The position numbers and the translations under genes were made by a program. A DNA stretch of 64,000 nucleotides, from NCBI RefSeq assembly GCF_017114995.1, contig NZ_JABXKL010000050.1, forward strand, positions 24,725 through 88,724. The letters are read 5' to 3'. Shown piece after piece: positions 1-8,079 of the stretch (its first letter is position 1; every line of letters starts with the position of its first letter). The notes beneath the pieces were generated by a model, which did not search any database, was not told where the DNA came from, and was given only the letters and a program-made list of their open reading frames with translations. This DNA comes from Nostoc sp. NMS9 (GTDB lineage: Bacteria > Cyanobacteriota > Cyanobacteriia > Cyanobacteriales > Nostocaceae).

Positions 1-95
1 ATAGTTATTGTGTTGAACTAAAGCAGTTCAAATTTCAATTAATCTTTTTTGAATAGATAGAATCTATGGCTACAATAAAACGAAGACGACGTTAG
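1..95 (+). pseudogene. Decayed peptide cassette (leader fragment)
   Basis: The first 73 bases match 662-734 almost perfectly, that is, the upstream region and first codons of the intact leader peptide gene at 727. Here the ATG at 66 reads MATIK and then runs into RRRR and a TAG at 93, so only the first five leader residues remain. The segment that follows (about 100-165) resembles the spacer after the intact pair at 1358-1432. This is best read as a cassette that has lost both peptide genes by deletion. The array may extend left of the window. Confidence 0.7.
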
Positions 96-146
96 TCTCA
101 AATAGCTTTTTTCAAGTTCCGCAATTTAACGGAAGTACTCTGACTG

Positions 147-180
147 TTAGAGTATGTTTGCAAATTCAAACATACTCTAA
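147..180. repeat. Perfect 14-bp inverted repeat
   Basis: Arms 147-160 and 167-180 are perfect complements around a 6-base loop. No T-tract follows. A decayed version of the same hairpin lies between the two intact peptide cassettes at about 1406-1434, so it belongs to the cassette spacer and is not a random palindrome. Confidence 0.75.
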
Positions 181-249
181 ACTCGACTTTATCCAAAATT
201 AAGAACTCGGTTTTCTTTATCCAGCAAAAACCCTGGCTTTTTGGCAAAT

Positions 250-290
250 ACTTTTTTAACTTCATAGATTACCGATGAAGTTAAAAAAGT
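250..290. repeat. Perfect 16-bp inverted repeat
   Basis: Arms 250-265 and 275-290 are fully complementary around a 9-base loop. Both arms carry A/T runs, so it could act as a bidirectional terminator or an RNA-stabilising hairpin. No gene is recognisable on either side in 96-726. Confidence 0.65.
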
Positions 291-550
291 AAAATTAATG
301 TTGCACAAAGCTTTCAAGGGTAGTGTTCACTTTGCTAAAAAATTGGATGAAGTGGAGCTAACTTTATAGTCGAATAAAACAACAATTCGCTTGTCTACCA
401 CTTTGGCTTCAAATGCTTAAAACAAAAGCACTTTTAGATAAAGAATGGTGTGAAAAGTGCTGGTGTTCCAGATAATTACTCTCAAAGTGAATTATCAACC
501 CAGTTCTAATTTGCATATTAAATATTCTGAAAATGAAAAACTAAGGCAGC

Positions 551-593
551 AATTTAGGTGGGGTATAACGCCACCTAAATTGTTGTTTTTTAG
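551..593 (+). terminator. Rho-independent terminator-like hairpin
   Basis: An 11-bp perfect stem (551-561 with 571-581) has a 9-base loop and is followed by a T-rich run, gttgtttttt. It would end any transcript entering from the left before the intact peptide genes begin. Confidence 0.6.
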
Positions 594-726
594 TAAATAT
601 ATCAAAAATAAATTTACAAAAGTTAAGGAAAAAAGTGTTGCAAAATTATCTGAATTGTTTAATAGTTATTGTGTTGAACTAAAGCAGTTCAAATTTCAAT
701 TAATCTTTTTTGAATAGATAGAATCT

Positions 727-996
727 ATGGCTACGATAAAAATATCTGAATTGCAGCCAGAAAGCCAATTCGAGAAACTTTCTGATGCTGATTTACGGTT
801 AGTTAATGGAGGAGGTAGTAATTCCCAATTCCAAGTGACTACAGGTGGAACTTCTCTTGCCACAGGTGTAAATGCTGGAGGGGGAAGGATTCAAAACGAT
901 ACTCAATCATTTGGTACCGTTCAAGGAGGGGTTGGATCGCCATCTTTCCTTATTACTTTTAATGCTAATGCTTTCTCACAGTCTTCCCCTTCTTAA
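727..996 (+). CDS. Double-glycine leader peptide, type 1, copy A
   Basis: This 89-residue precursor has a leader of about 29 residues with the pattern ISELQ..., FEKLSDADLRLVNGG. That matches the hydrophobic and acidic pattern and GG cleavage site of bacteriocin-type leaders, which C39 peptidase exporters usually process. The predicted core (about 60 residues) is rich in Gly, Ser, Thr and Asn, has no Cys, and ends SSPS. Lack of Cys argues against lanthionine rings or disulfides. No C39 transporter or modifying enzyme is next to it; the nearest exporter is the HlyD/ABC-2 operon starting near 3.5 kb. It is identical in protein sequence to the copy at 1478. Role (antimicrobial, signal or surface peptide) is unknown. 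Confidence 0.8.
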   Translation: MATIKISELQPESQFEKLSDADLRLVNGGGSNSQFQVTTGGTSLATGVNAGGGRIQNDTQSFGTVQGGVGSPSFLITFNANAFSQSSPS

Positions 997-1074
997 GAAT
1001 CATCAGGGAAAATTTTAGAAGCATAGTAAATAAGATACGTCAACGTACTACCAAGAAAACTCAAAGAGGAAATT

Positions 1075-1329
1075 ATGGCTAATATCAAAATCGCTGAATT
1101 ACAATCTAGCTTGCTTGAAGAAGTATCAGTTATAGATTTGGACGCTGTTCATGGTGGGACTGCACCTCCGATTCAAGCTGTTGGAGGAACCTCAGGAGGT
1201 GTCATAGGTTTTGCTAGTGGTGGATCAACGACTAGCACTTCAAACAGTTTTACTTTCATTAGTGGTCAACTAGGAAATGCCTTCGTAGCGTTTGGAACAA
1301 CAGCCCAAGGTACTACTTCACCCACTTAG
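1075..1329 (+). CDS. Double-glycine leader peptide, type 2, copy A
   Basis: An 84-residue precursor with a good Shine-Dalgarno (AGAGGA six bases before the ATG). The leader MANIKIAELQSS...VIDLDAVHGG differs from the type 1 leader but keeps the IxELQ start and GG end. The core of about 56 residues starts TAPPIQAVGG, is Gly/Ser/Thr/Phe-rich, has no Cys and ends TTSPT. It shares its leader at DNA level with the gene at 1826, but the core is almost wholly different. It lies 78 bp after the type 1 gene and is probably co-transcribed with it, perhaps as a two-peptide product. Confidence 0.8.
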   Translation: MANIKIAELQSSLLEEVSVIDLDAVHGGTAPPIQAVGGTSGGVIGFASGGSTTSTSNSFTFISGQLGNAFVAFGTTAQGTTSPT

Positions 1330-1477
1330 ACAACTTAATGCTTTAGACATTACCTAAAGCTTTTTCAAGTTTTGTAATAGAATTTAACGGAAGTACTCTG
1401 ACCGTTAGAGTTATGTTTGCAAATTCAAACATACACAGCACAAATTTCAATTAATCTCTTTTGAATAGATAGAGTCT

Positions 1478-1747
1478 ATGGCTACGATAAAAATATCTGA
1501 ATTGCAGCCAGAAAGCCAATTCGAGAAACTTTCTGATGCTGATTTACGGTTAGTTAATGGAGGAGGTAGTAATTCCCAATTCCAAGTGACTACAGGTGGA
1601 ACTTCTCTTGCCACAGGTGTAAATGCTGGAGGGGGAAGGATTCAAAACGATACTCAATCATTTGGTACCGTTCAAGGAGGGGTTGGATCGCCATCTTTCC
1701 TTATTACTTTTAATGCTAATGCTTTCTCACAGTCTTCCCCTTCTTAA
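1478..1747 (+). CDS. Double-glycine leader peptide, type 1, copy B
   Basis: Identical to the 89-residue peptide at 727, including the LSDADLRLVNGG cleavage region and the SSPS end. The upstream region keeps the sequence preceding copy A with single-base changes, so both copies may carry their own promoter or processing site. The unchanged sequence shows that the duplication is recent or that the first peptide is homogenised, in contrast with the second peptide of the pair. Confidence 0.8.
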   Translation: MATIKISELQPESQFEKLSDADLRLVNGGGSNSQFQVTTGGTSLATGVNAGGGRIQNDTQSFGTVQGGVGSPSFLITFNANAFSQSSPS

Positions 1748-1825
1748 GAATCATCAGGGAAAATTTTAGAAGCATAGTAAATAAGATACGTCAACGTACT
1801 ACCAAGAAAACTCAAAGAGGAAATT

Positions 1826-2077
1826 ATGGCTAATATCAAAATCGCTGAATTACAATCTAGCTTGCTTGAAGAAGTATCAGTTATAGATTTGGACGCTGTT
1901 CATGGGGGTGGAACTGGTGTTCAAGTTACTGCAGCAACCTCAGCAACATTCATAGGTTTTACTAATGGTGGAAGCTCGCTTGCCAATGCAACCAGTCAAA
2001 GTGTCCTTCAAGGTACGGTACAAGCTTTCCGCTTAGATGTTGGATCAGCCACCTTCGGTATTACTTCACCCACTTAG
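1826..2077 (+). CDS. Double-glycine leader peptide, type 2, copy B
   Basis: An 83-residue precursor. Its leader (28 residues to the GG) is identical to that of the gene at 1075, with the same AGAGGA ribosome binding site. The core after HGGG is different (GTGVQVTAATS..., then GFTNGGSS...) but keeps a similar length, the motif GF.(S/N)GGS and the C-terminal TSPT. This is the pattern of a precursor family with a fixed leader and a variable core. The hairpin at 2120-2150 ends the unit. Confidence 0.8.
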   Translation: MANIKIAELQSSLLEEVSVIDLDAVHGGGTGVQVTAATSATFIGFTNGGSSLANATSQSVLQGTVQAFRLDVGSATFGITSPT

Positions 2078-2119
2078 ACAAATTAATGCTTTAGGCATTA
2101 CCTAAAGCTGTATATTTAG

Positions 2120-2157
2120 GGCTGGAGTTAAAGTTTAACTCTAGCCTTTCATTTTTT
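2120..2157 (+). terminator. Terminator after the peptide array
   Basis: A stem starting GGCTGGAGTTA and ending TAACTCTAGCC, with one internal G-T pair, is followed by tttcatttttt. It lies about 45 bases after the last peptide stop codon and fits a rho-independent terminator. Confidence 0.65.
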
Positions 2158-2516
2158 CACGTCGTATTTGTAATGTCGTTAATGAAGGGATGCAAGTATA
2201 TGTCCATTTCAGTCAAGGCTTTGAAATTTTATTTAGATGTGTTTGCCTTAGCCTGACTCATATTTTGTATTATTTCACCCTGACTAGAAAAATTACGTTT
2301 TTAGAGTGAAAAACTCAGAATTTAAGGTTAAATCAATGGTATTTAATCTATTTTTTCATGCTAATTTAAACATTTAAATAAAATTCCTACAGAGTTATTT
2401 AAAAATTAAAAATTAAAAATTAAAACTAATTATTTCTTTACAATATTTCAAATGGAGTGATGATAAAGTATAAAACATTGCTTTTCCAATCAAGCAATCA
2501 TTAGCTCATACCTAAT

Positions 2517-2556
2517 TTCTTAAAAGCTTCAGTTGATTAGCTGAAGCTTTTAAGAA
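2517..2556. repeat. Perfect 16-bp inverted repeat
   Basis: The arms TTCTTAAAAGCTTCAG and CTGAAGCTTTTAAGAA flank an 8-base loop. T and A runs inside the arms would let it work as a terminator in either direction, but no external T-tract follows. Confidence 0.6.
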
Positions 2557-2583
2557 TATATAGAAGTTAACTTTGTAATCTAA

Positions 2584-2789
2584 GAGGATGTTTGAAAAGT
2601 CATGATTGATGTATCAAATATTTTTTACCCCACCCTAACCCTCCCCTTGTAAAGGGGAGGGAACCAGATTTTTCTTGTTTCCCCCGATATATTGGGTGGG
2701 CAAATAGCTTCTTAAAGCCCCCCTTTCCAAGGGGGGTTGGGGGGTAGTGTCAAAGTTGATGTGTTATGTGACACTTTTCAAACATCCTC
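2584..2789. mobile_element. MITE-like element, 206 bp, with TAA target duplication
   Basis: Perfect 17-bp terminal inverted repeats (GAGGATGTTTGAAAAGT at the left, its complement at the right) are flanked on both sides by TAA, at 2581-2583 and 2790-2792. The interior has G/C-rich pseudo-palindromes (cccctccccttgtaaaggggagg and similar) and no open frame. It looks like a non-autonomous element. A single related end, GAGGATGTCTGATA, occurs at 9220 next to the transposase relic. Confidence 0.8.
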
Positions 2790-2826
2790 TAAGTTTTCGT
2801 TCTCTAAAAATACTAGGGATTAAATT

Positions 2827-3465
2827 ATGGGGGCTATCTTATATCCACTCTACACAGTAGCTAATTTGGTCTTAGCTACATGGAGCATAAGTTTATGGCA
2901 AGACTCACACCATGCCAACATATTGTTGCTGCTGTTAGTGGTAGCTGGAATGACCTATGACAATCTGATTATTTCGCTGGGTCGTTTGATTAATGAAGGT
3001 AGTTTCTTAAAGTTACTTAATCGTCTGCGCTTCTTATTACATGATCTATTGATTCCATTGTTAGTGGTAGTGGCTGTTCAACTAGCTAGCGCTGCTGGGG
3101 TGTTCTGGGCAAGTAAACCGATTTTGCTTTCTGGTTGCTGGACGATTACATTTGGTTTGATTGGATTGGCACTGGTGACTAATCTTAAGCACATGGAACT
3201 AGCACCAATAACTTTTGCTGGCAGTTTGCGATATAAACCGAAAAATAGTCAAGCGCCAATTTTGACAATTTTAATCGCTTTGCTAGTTGGTGTGGCAGGA
3301 TTCTACATTTGGCGTGAAATCCAATGGCCTTGGATGTTTGTGGGAACAGTGGTAATGTTGTTTGGCAATGCTTTACCTACAAAGATTTTTGGCTCTTTAG
3401 TTGGTTCGGCAGTTGATTTTGCATTTATCTTAGCTCTGTTGGCAACACAGATTGTATTGTCTTAG
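2827..3465 (+). CDS. Uncharacterised integral membrane protein
   Basis: A 212-residue, very hydrophobic protein with about six to seven predicted membrane segments (for example around residues 10-25, 30-48, 70-90, 100-118, 142-160, 165-185, 190-210). The ATG follows an AGGGA ribosome binding site. I do not recognise the family. It stands 99 bp before the adaptor gene of the ABC exporter, on the same strand, so it could be co-transcribed and act as an accessory or immunity-like membrane protein. That role is inference from position only. Confidence 0.7.
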   Translation: MGAILYPLYTVANLVLATWSISLWQDSHHANILLLLLVVAGMTYDNLIISLGRLINEGSFLKLLNRLRFLLHDLLIPLLVVVAVQLASAAGVFWASKPILLSGCWTITFGLIGLALVTNLKHMELAPITFAGSLRYKPKNSQAPILTILIALLVGVAGFYIWREIQWPWMFVGTVVMLFGNALPTKIFGSLVGSAVDFAFILALLATQIVLS

Positions 3466-3564
3466 TTAGGGCTAATTTCGCGCCTCTATAGAGTACAAAC
3501 TTTCGTTTAAGGCTTGCTGCAAGATGGGAATCCAATCCATAAATTAGTAATCAAGGGTAATGGC

Positions 3565-4926
3565 ATGGCTCAGACTGTCTCTAAATACACAGAAAGTCTT
3601 CCTGCTCCAGTAGAACCAACAAAACAGCACCGCACCAAAGCGGTTCCTTTGATGTTGGGAGCGGTGACGATCGCAGGTATTGGTTATTTATTTTGGAGCT
3701 TACAGCCGCAACCGAGAGCAGACATACTCAAGTTAAGTGGACGCATTGAAGGTTATGAGACTAAAATTGGCGTCAAGCATTCGGGACGAATTGAGTCGAT
3801 TGCAGTACGCGAAGGATCTGCGGTTAAAAAGGGTGAGAAGTTAATTAGGTTAGATAATAGCAACGACCAACTCCTACAAGGACAACTGCAATCTGCAAAC
3901 GCACAGGTTGCGTCTGCTCAATCTGACGAACAACAGGCTCGTTCAGATGTAGAGCGGGTACAGGGTGAGATAGAAGAAGTCAACAGCCAAATCCTTGAAG
4001 CCCAACTTAACTTACAGCAGTCGCGAGGTGATACGGTAGGTCAGGTTAATCAAGCACAAGCTAACACCGCAGCAGCTAAAGCGCAAGTGGTACAAGCACA
4101 GGCAGTACTCAAACAGGCAGCAGCAGAAGTTAAGCTAGCTAAAATAAATCGCGATCGCTATATAAAATTGCTCAATGATGGAGCAGTTACCCAACAGCAA
4201 TCTGACCAAACACAAACTACCTTCGACACTGCGATCGCCACTTTACAGGCACGACAGGCAGCAGTAAATGCGGCTTCTGAGCAGTTAAGTGCTACCCAAG
4301 CGGCACTCACCCAAGCCCAATCAACCGGTTTCAACCCCGGTATTAGGAACGCCCAGTTAGAAGCCTTAAGGAGAAAGCGCGCTCAAACATCTGCTCAAAT
4401 GAAATCTGCTTGGGCGCAAGTGAAATCTGCTCAGGCAAAGGTCAAAGTTGCGTTGGCATCAAAACAACAACTCATTACCCAAATTCAAGATTCCAATAAA
4501 GACCTAAATGTTCTCAGTCCTCTAAACGGTGTTGTAACTGCCCGCAGTGTCGAACCAGGTGCAGTGGTGGATAGTCAAACGAACATTCTGACAGTGATTG
4601 ACCCCTATACAATTTATTTGAGGGGTTTTATCCCTGAAGGAGATATTGGCAAAGTGCGCCAAGGACAGGTAGCGAAAATCTTATTAGATTCTGCGCCTAA
4701 TAAACCCCTCCAAGGTAAGGTAATTGCTATCGACGCCCAAGCCTCGTTTACACCTGAGAATATCTATTTTCAGAAGGATCGGGTCAAGCAAGTTGTCGGT
4801 ATTCGCATAAGTGTTGCAAACCCTGCGAGTTGCTTTAACCCCAAACAACCCTACACTGGTGCAGATTTACCCTGTGCCAAGATTGGGATGCCAGCTGATG
4901 CAGAGATTCTATTGAAGGGTGAATAA
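3565..4926 (+). CDS. HlyD-family periplasmic adaptor (YbhG-like)
   Basis: Membrane-fusion subunit of an ABC exporter. An N-terminal membrane segment (about residues 30-48, VPLMLGAVTIAGIGYLFW) is followed by a biotinyl-lipoyl-like half (SGRIEGYETKIGVKHSGRI, then VREGSAVKKGEKLIRLDN). A long Ala/Gln-rich coiled-coil hairpin (about residues 95-310) comes next, then the second lipoyl half and beta-barrel (LSPLNGVVTARSVEPGAVV). I chose the ATG at 3565, which has AAGGGT six bases upstream; an in-frame TTG at 3514 would add 17 residues without a good site. The stop overlaps the ATPase ATG by one base, so the genes are translationally coupled. It would bridge the inner-membrane ABC permeases to an outer-membrane channel. 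Confidence 0.9.
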   Translation: MAQTVSKYTESLPAPVEPTKQHRTKAVPLMLGAVTIAGIGYLFWSLQPQPRADILKLSGRIEGYETKIGVKHSGRIESIAVREGSAVKKGEKLIRLDNSNDQLLQGQLQSANAQVASAQSDEQQARSDVERVQGEIEEVNSQILEAQLNLQQSRGDTVGQVNQAQANTAAAKAQVVQAQAVLKQAAAEVKLAKINRDRYIKLLNDGAVTQQQSDQTQTTFDTAIATLQARQAAVNAASEQLSATQAALTQAQSTGFNPGIRNAQLEALRRKRAQTSAQMKSAWAQVKSAQAKVKVALASKQQLITQIQDSNKDLNVLSPLNGVVTARSVEPGAVVDSQTNILTVIDPYTIYLRGFIPEGDIGKVRQGQVAKILLDSAPNKPLQGKVIAIDAQASFTPENIYFQKDRVKQVVGIRISVANPASCFNPKQPYTGADLPCAKIGMPADAEILLKGE

Positions 4927-6932
4927 TGGATCGCAAAGTCACAAGTGGCGCTCAAATTTTACCCCAAACCCCAAGTCTTGCAACCCAAAGCATTTACATT
5001 CGAGGCTTGCACAAGCACTATGGCCGTTTAGCCGCAGTGCGGGGGATTGATTTGACAGTGCAGCAGGGTGAGATGTTTGGGCTGATTGGCCCTGATGGTG
5101 CAGGGAAAACCACAACCTTTCATATTCTCGGTGGCGTGATGGAACCCACCGCCGGAGAAGTGCAGATATTTGGTCAGCTTGCACGGGATGCTCGCTCAAT
5201 AACGGGGTATTTGACGCAGCAGTTTTCTCTGTATTTGGATCTCAACATTAATGAAAATTTACGTTATGCAGCTGGCTTGCGACAAGTGCCAGATGATTTA
5301 TTTTGGACACGTCGCAATCACTTGCTACGCTTGATGAACTTAGAGCAGTTTGCCAAGAGGCAGGCTGGACAACTCTCAGGTGGTATGAAACAAAAACTAG
5401 CACTTTGCTGTGTTTTAATTTCACAGCCCCAAGTCTTGTTACTGGATGAACCTACCACAGGTGTTGACCCGGTTTCACGGCGAGAGTTTTGGGATGTGCT
5501 AGCGCAACTATCAGCAGGAGGTATGACCATTGTCGTTGCTACACCTTACTTGGATGAAGCAGAACGCTGCCATCGTGTAGCTTTGATGTATGAAGGTCAA
5601 ATTCAAAAAATTGGTACTCCTGCTTCTTTACGCTCCAGTTTAGCCTTACATCGCCTAGAAGTTCATACCTCAAATCTGCAATTAAGCGAACAAGTCTTAT
5701 TACAGACAGCACAAGCAAACATTGTAGATGTGCAAACATTTGGCGATCGCCTTGATGTTCTTGTCAAAGATATAACTTTAGGTCGTAGACAGGTGTACGA
5801 GCTGCTGCAACAGCAACAATTATCAGATTTTAGTATTGAGTCTAATAGCCCCACATTAGAAAACGTCTTCGTTACCCATTTACGGCAACAGGGGTTAGCA
5901 ACGCAATTTTTTCCATTTCCGAGAGCTAAAGCAACAAACCAGCAATGGAAAGTGGAGAACTACAAGTTAACTGTAGCAGGCGATAAAGAAATTAATCCTA
6001 GTTCCTCATCGATTGCTATATACGCTCACAACCTCAACCGCTTTTTTGGCAATTTTCAAGCAGTCAAAAGTGTCAATCTTGAAGTACGCTACGGTGAAAT
6101 CTTCGGACTCTTAGGTGCCAATGGATCTGGGAAAACCACCACAATTAAAATGTTGTGTGGATTGCTTAAAGCCAGTGGTGGTGTCATTTCTCTTGGGGGC
6201 GAAACAAGCAACCTCCGTAGTACTGAATTGCGGCGGCGTATTGGCTACATGAGCCAGAAATTCACCCTTTACGATGACCTAACAATTTTGGAAAATCTGG
6301 AGTTTTATTGCGGTGTTTATGGTGTACCCCGCAAGCTACGCCAGGAGAAAATTGATTGGGTGATTGCCATCTGTGGGTTAGAAGGACAGGAAAAGATGCT
6401 TACCGGACAGCTACCGGGTGGTTGGAAGCAGCGAGTTGCTTTTGGTGCTTCGGTAATGCACGAACCAGATATTCTATTCCTTGATGAGCCAACATCAGGG
6501 GTCGATCCGCTTGCACGCCGCCAGTTTTGGAAGCTGATTAATGACTTTGCCCGCAACGGGACAGCTATTTTAGTAACCACGCACTACCTTGAAGAAGCTG
6601 AACAGTGTAACCGCATGAGTTTTATGGTTGCGGGAGAAACCGTTATCTCTGGTTCTTCCAGTTCGATTAAAGCCAGTCAACCAGGACAACTTATGGAGGT
6701 TATCGTCAACCAAAACCAAGCTGCTGCCGATTTACTCAAACAACACCTCGATCCCTGGCGTATCTCTATCTTTGCCGATAGTTTACACATTGTCCTTGAC
6801 GACCCCGATCGAGAACTTCCTCAACTACTAAAACTTATAAAATCTGCTAAAATCACCATTTCCCGTGTCCGCCCCATTTCTTTTTCCTTAGAAGACGCTT
6901 TCATCGGTATAGTACAACGAGCGCAAAACTAG
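4926..6932 (+). CDS. Double-ATPase subunit of ABC-2 exporter (YbhF-like)
   Basis: 668 residues with two complete nucleotide-binding domains. NBD1 has Walker A GPDGAGKTT (residues 55-63), signature LSGGMKQ (about 149-155) and Walker B VLLLDEPTTGVDP (about 170-182). NBD2 has Walker A GANGSGKTT (about 396-404), signature LPGGWKQ (about 496) and Walker B ILFLDEPTSGVDP (about 516-528). The second signature has Pro in place of the usual Ser, which in ABC proteins contacts ATP, so the two ATP sites may be unequal. This layout, followed by two ABC-2 permeases and preceded by an HlyD gene, matches YbhGFSR of E. coli, linked to drug and cation export. The substrate here is unknown; the peptides upstream are a possibility but nothing shows it. 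Confidence 0.92.
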   Translation: MDRKVTSGAQILPQTPSLATQSIYIRGLHKHYGRLAAVRGIDLTVQQGEMFGLIGPDGAGKTTTFHILGGVMEPTAGEVQIFGQLARDARSITGYLTQQFSLYLDLNINENLRYAAGLRQVPDDLFWTRRNHLLRLMNLEQFAKRQAGQLSGGMKQKLALCCVLISQPQVLLLDEPTTGVDPVSRREFWDVLAQLSAGGMTIVVATPYLDEAERCHRVALMYEGQIQKIGTPASLRSSLALHRLEVHTSNLQLSEQVLLQTAQANIVDVQTFGDRLDVLVKDITLGRRQVYELLQQQQLSDFSIESNSPTLENVFVTHLRQQGLATQFFPFPRAKATNQQWKVENYKLTVAGDKEINPSSSSIAIYAHNLNRFFGNFQAVKSVNLEVRYGEIFGLLGANGSGKTTTIKMLCGLLKASGGVISLGGETSNLRSTELRRRIGYMSQKFTLYDDLTILENLEFYCGVYGVPRKLRQEKIDWVIAICGLEGQEKMLTGQLPGGWKQRVAFGASVMHEPDILFLDEPTSGVDPLARRQFWKLINDFARNGTAILVTTHYLEEAEQCNRMSFMVAGETVISGSSSSIKASQPGQLMEVIVNQNQAAADLLKQHLDPWRISIFADSLHIVLDDPDRELPQLLKLIKSAKITISRVRPISFSLEDAFIGIVQRAQN

Positions 6933-6956
6933 AATTTTTTTATATTTTTTATATTT

Positions 6957-8063
6957 ATGAAACGGATTTTCGCTCAGTTTACCAAAGAACTAGTACAGTT
7001 TCAGCGCGATCGCCTGACATTAGGGTTGGCATTTATACTGCCATTTATGACGTTACTCATTTTTGGGTTTGCAATCCGGTTAGAAAGTAAAAATATTCCC
7101 TTAATCGTGCAAGATTTTAACCGCACAAACATTAGCAATAGCTATATTGAGCGACTATACGCCACCAATCAGTTTATGCCAACTCAATGGTCGGGAAACG
7201 ACCCGGTGCGGGATGCCATCGACCGTGGCATTGCTAAGGCAGCAGTCATTATCCCTCCTCAATTTAGTCGAGATGTGCAAGCTGGTAGAAATGCTACGGT
7301 GCAAGTGCTAATTGATGCTACGGATGTCAATAATGCTCGTGTCATCAAAAACAGCATTCAAAGAGTGACGAATTTTTTTATGCAGGAGCAAGGACTGATA
7401 ACATTTAATAACAGCGTCACACCTCAAATTCGTTTATGGTTTAACCCCGGTCGATTAGAGTCCCTGTATATCGTACCGGGAGTCTATGCTGTGGTTTTAT
7501 GGATTTTTCCGTCTTTACTGACAGCGATCTCAATGGTGAGAGAAAAGGAGAAAGGCACCATCTTACAACTTTACGCTTCTAGTATCAGTGCAACTGAACT
7601 GTTACTTGGTAAAGGACTGGCTTACCTGCTGATAGCTATCCTTCAAGCATTCGTAGTCATGGGTCTAGGTTCGCTAATTTTCCAGGTTAGCTTAGTAGGC
7701 GATTCTATCACCTTGTTAATAGGAACCCTCCTTTTTCTTACAGACAGTGTTTTGTTTGGTTTGCTATTTGGGGTACGAAGCAGTAACCAAAATGCTGCTG
7801 TACAAAGTGTCTCTGTGATTGGTTTTGTTACCTCTCTATTACTGTCTGGTTTTATTTATCCTATTAGCAACATTCCCTTTCCCATATCACTTATGCCTAA
7901 CATAGTTCCCGCCCGCTATTTTATAGATATCACTCGTGATGCATTTGTCAGGGGTACCGGATGGGCAGGAGTTTGGTTTGATCTAGTCGTACTGATTGTT
8001 TTTGGATTAGTGTTTTTTCATATAACGCGTCGTGCTTTAGGTAGGATGCAATTGCCTTATTAA
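6957..8063 (+). CDS. ABC-2 exporter permease (YbhS-like)
   Basis: 368 residues with the ABC-2 layout: one N-terminal membrane helix (LGLAFILPFMTLLIFGFAI), a large extracytoplasmic domain (about 45-175, containing VLIDATDVNNARV), then five C-terminal membrane helices with MVREKEKGTILQLYAS in the first cytosolic loop. That loop motif is typical of this family. It starts 24 bp after the ATPase gene and is followed 16 bp later by a second permease, so the two likely form a heterodimeric channel. Confidence 0.9.
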   Translation: MKRIFAQFTKELVQFQRDRLTLGLAFILPFMTLLIFGFAIRLESKNIPLIVQDFNRTNISNSYIERLYATNQFMPTQWSGNDPVRDAIDRGIAKAAVIIPPQFSRDVQAGRNATVQVLIDATDVNNARVIKNSIQRVTNFFMQEQGLITFNNSVTPQIRLWFNPGRLESLYIVPGVYAVVLWIFPSLLTAISMVREKEKGTILQLYASSISATELLLGKGLAYLLIAILQAFVVMGLGSLIFQVSLVGDSITLLIGTLLFLTDSVLFGLLFGVRSSNQNAAVQSVSVIGFVTSLLLSGFIYPISNIPFPISLMPNIVPARYFIDITRDAFVRGTGWAGVWFDLVVLIVFGLVFFHITRRALGRMQLPY

Positions 8064-8079
8064 ACTGTATTATTCTCAG

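Larger units (their letters stand above)
96..726. other. Non-coding leader region of the peptide array
   Basis: No convincing gene is present. The stretch holds four hairpins (147-180, 250-290, 427-461, 551-593) and, at 662-726, the conserved 65-base sequence found just upstream of the first-type leader gene. An 86-codon open frame across 457-717 runs through the terminator-like hairpin and the conserved upstream repeat, so it is not called. The region may hold transcription signals for the peptide genes. Confidence 0.5.
700..2115 (+). repeat. Tandem duplication of a 751-bp two-gene peptide cassette
   Basis: The gene pairs 727/1075 and 1478/1826 are offset by exactly 751 bp. The DNA is essentially identical from the first leader ATG, through the whole first peptide gene and spacer, to codon 27-28 of the second gene (about 1156 and 1907). 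It then diverges strongly over the second core and becomes near-identical again at the C-terminal SPT codons, the stop and the following 40 bases. Divergence is thus confined to the mature part of the second peptide. Confidence 0.9.
2158..2826. other. Intergenic region with STRR, hairpin and MITE
   Basis: No gene is seen. It holds a heptamer repeat AAAAATT in three copies (2401-2425), a perfect 16-bp inverted repeat (2517-2532 with 2541-2556), and a palindromic MITE-like element (2584-2789). The last separates the peptide array from the membrane protein gene, so the exporter operon may not share a transcript with the peptides. Confidence 0.7.

Noticed and set aside
457..717. 86-codon open frame before the first peptide gene
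   Set aside because: It runs through a terminator-like hairpin and then through the conserved upstream repeat of the peptide genes; it has no ribosome binding site and no motif.
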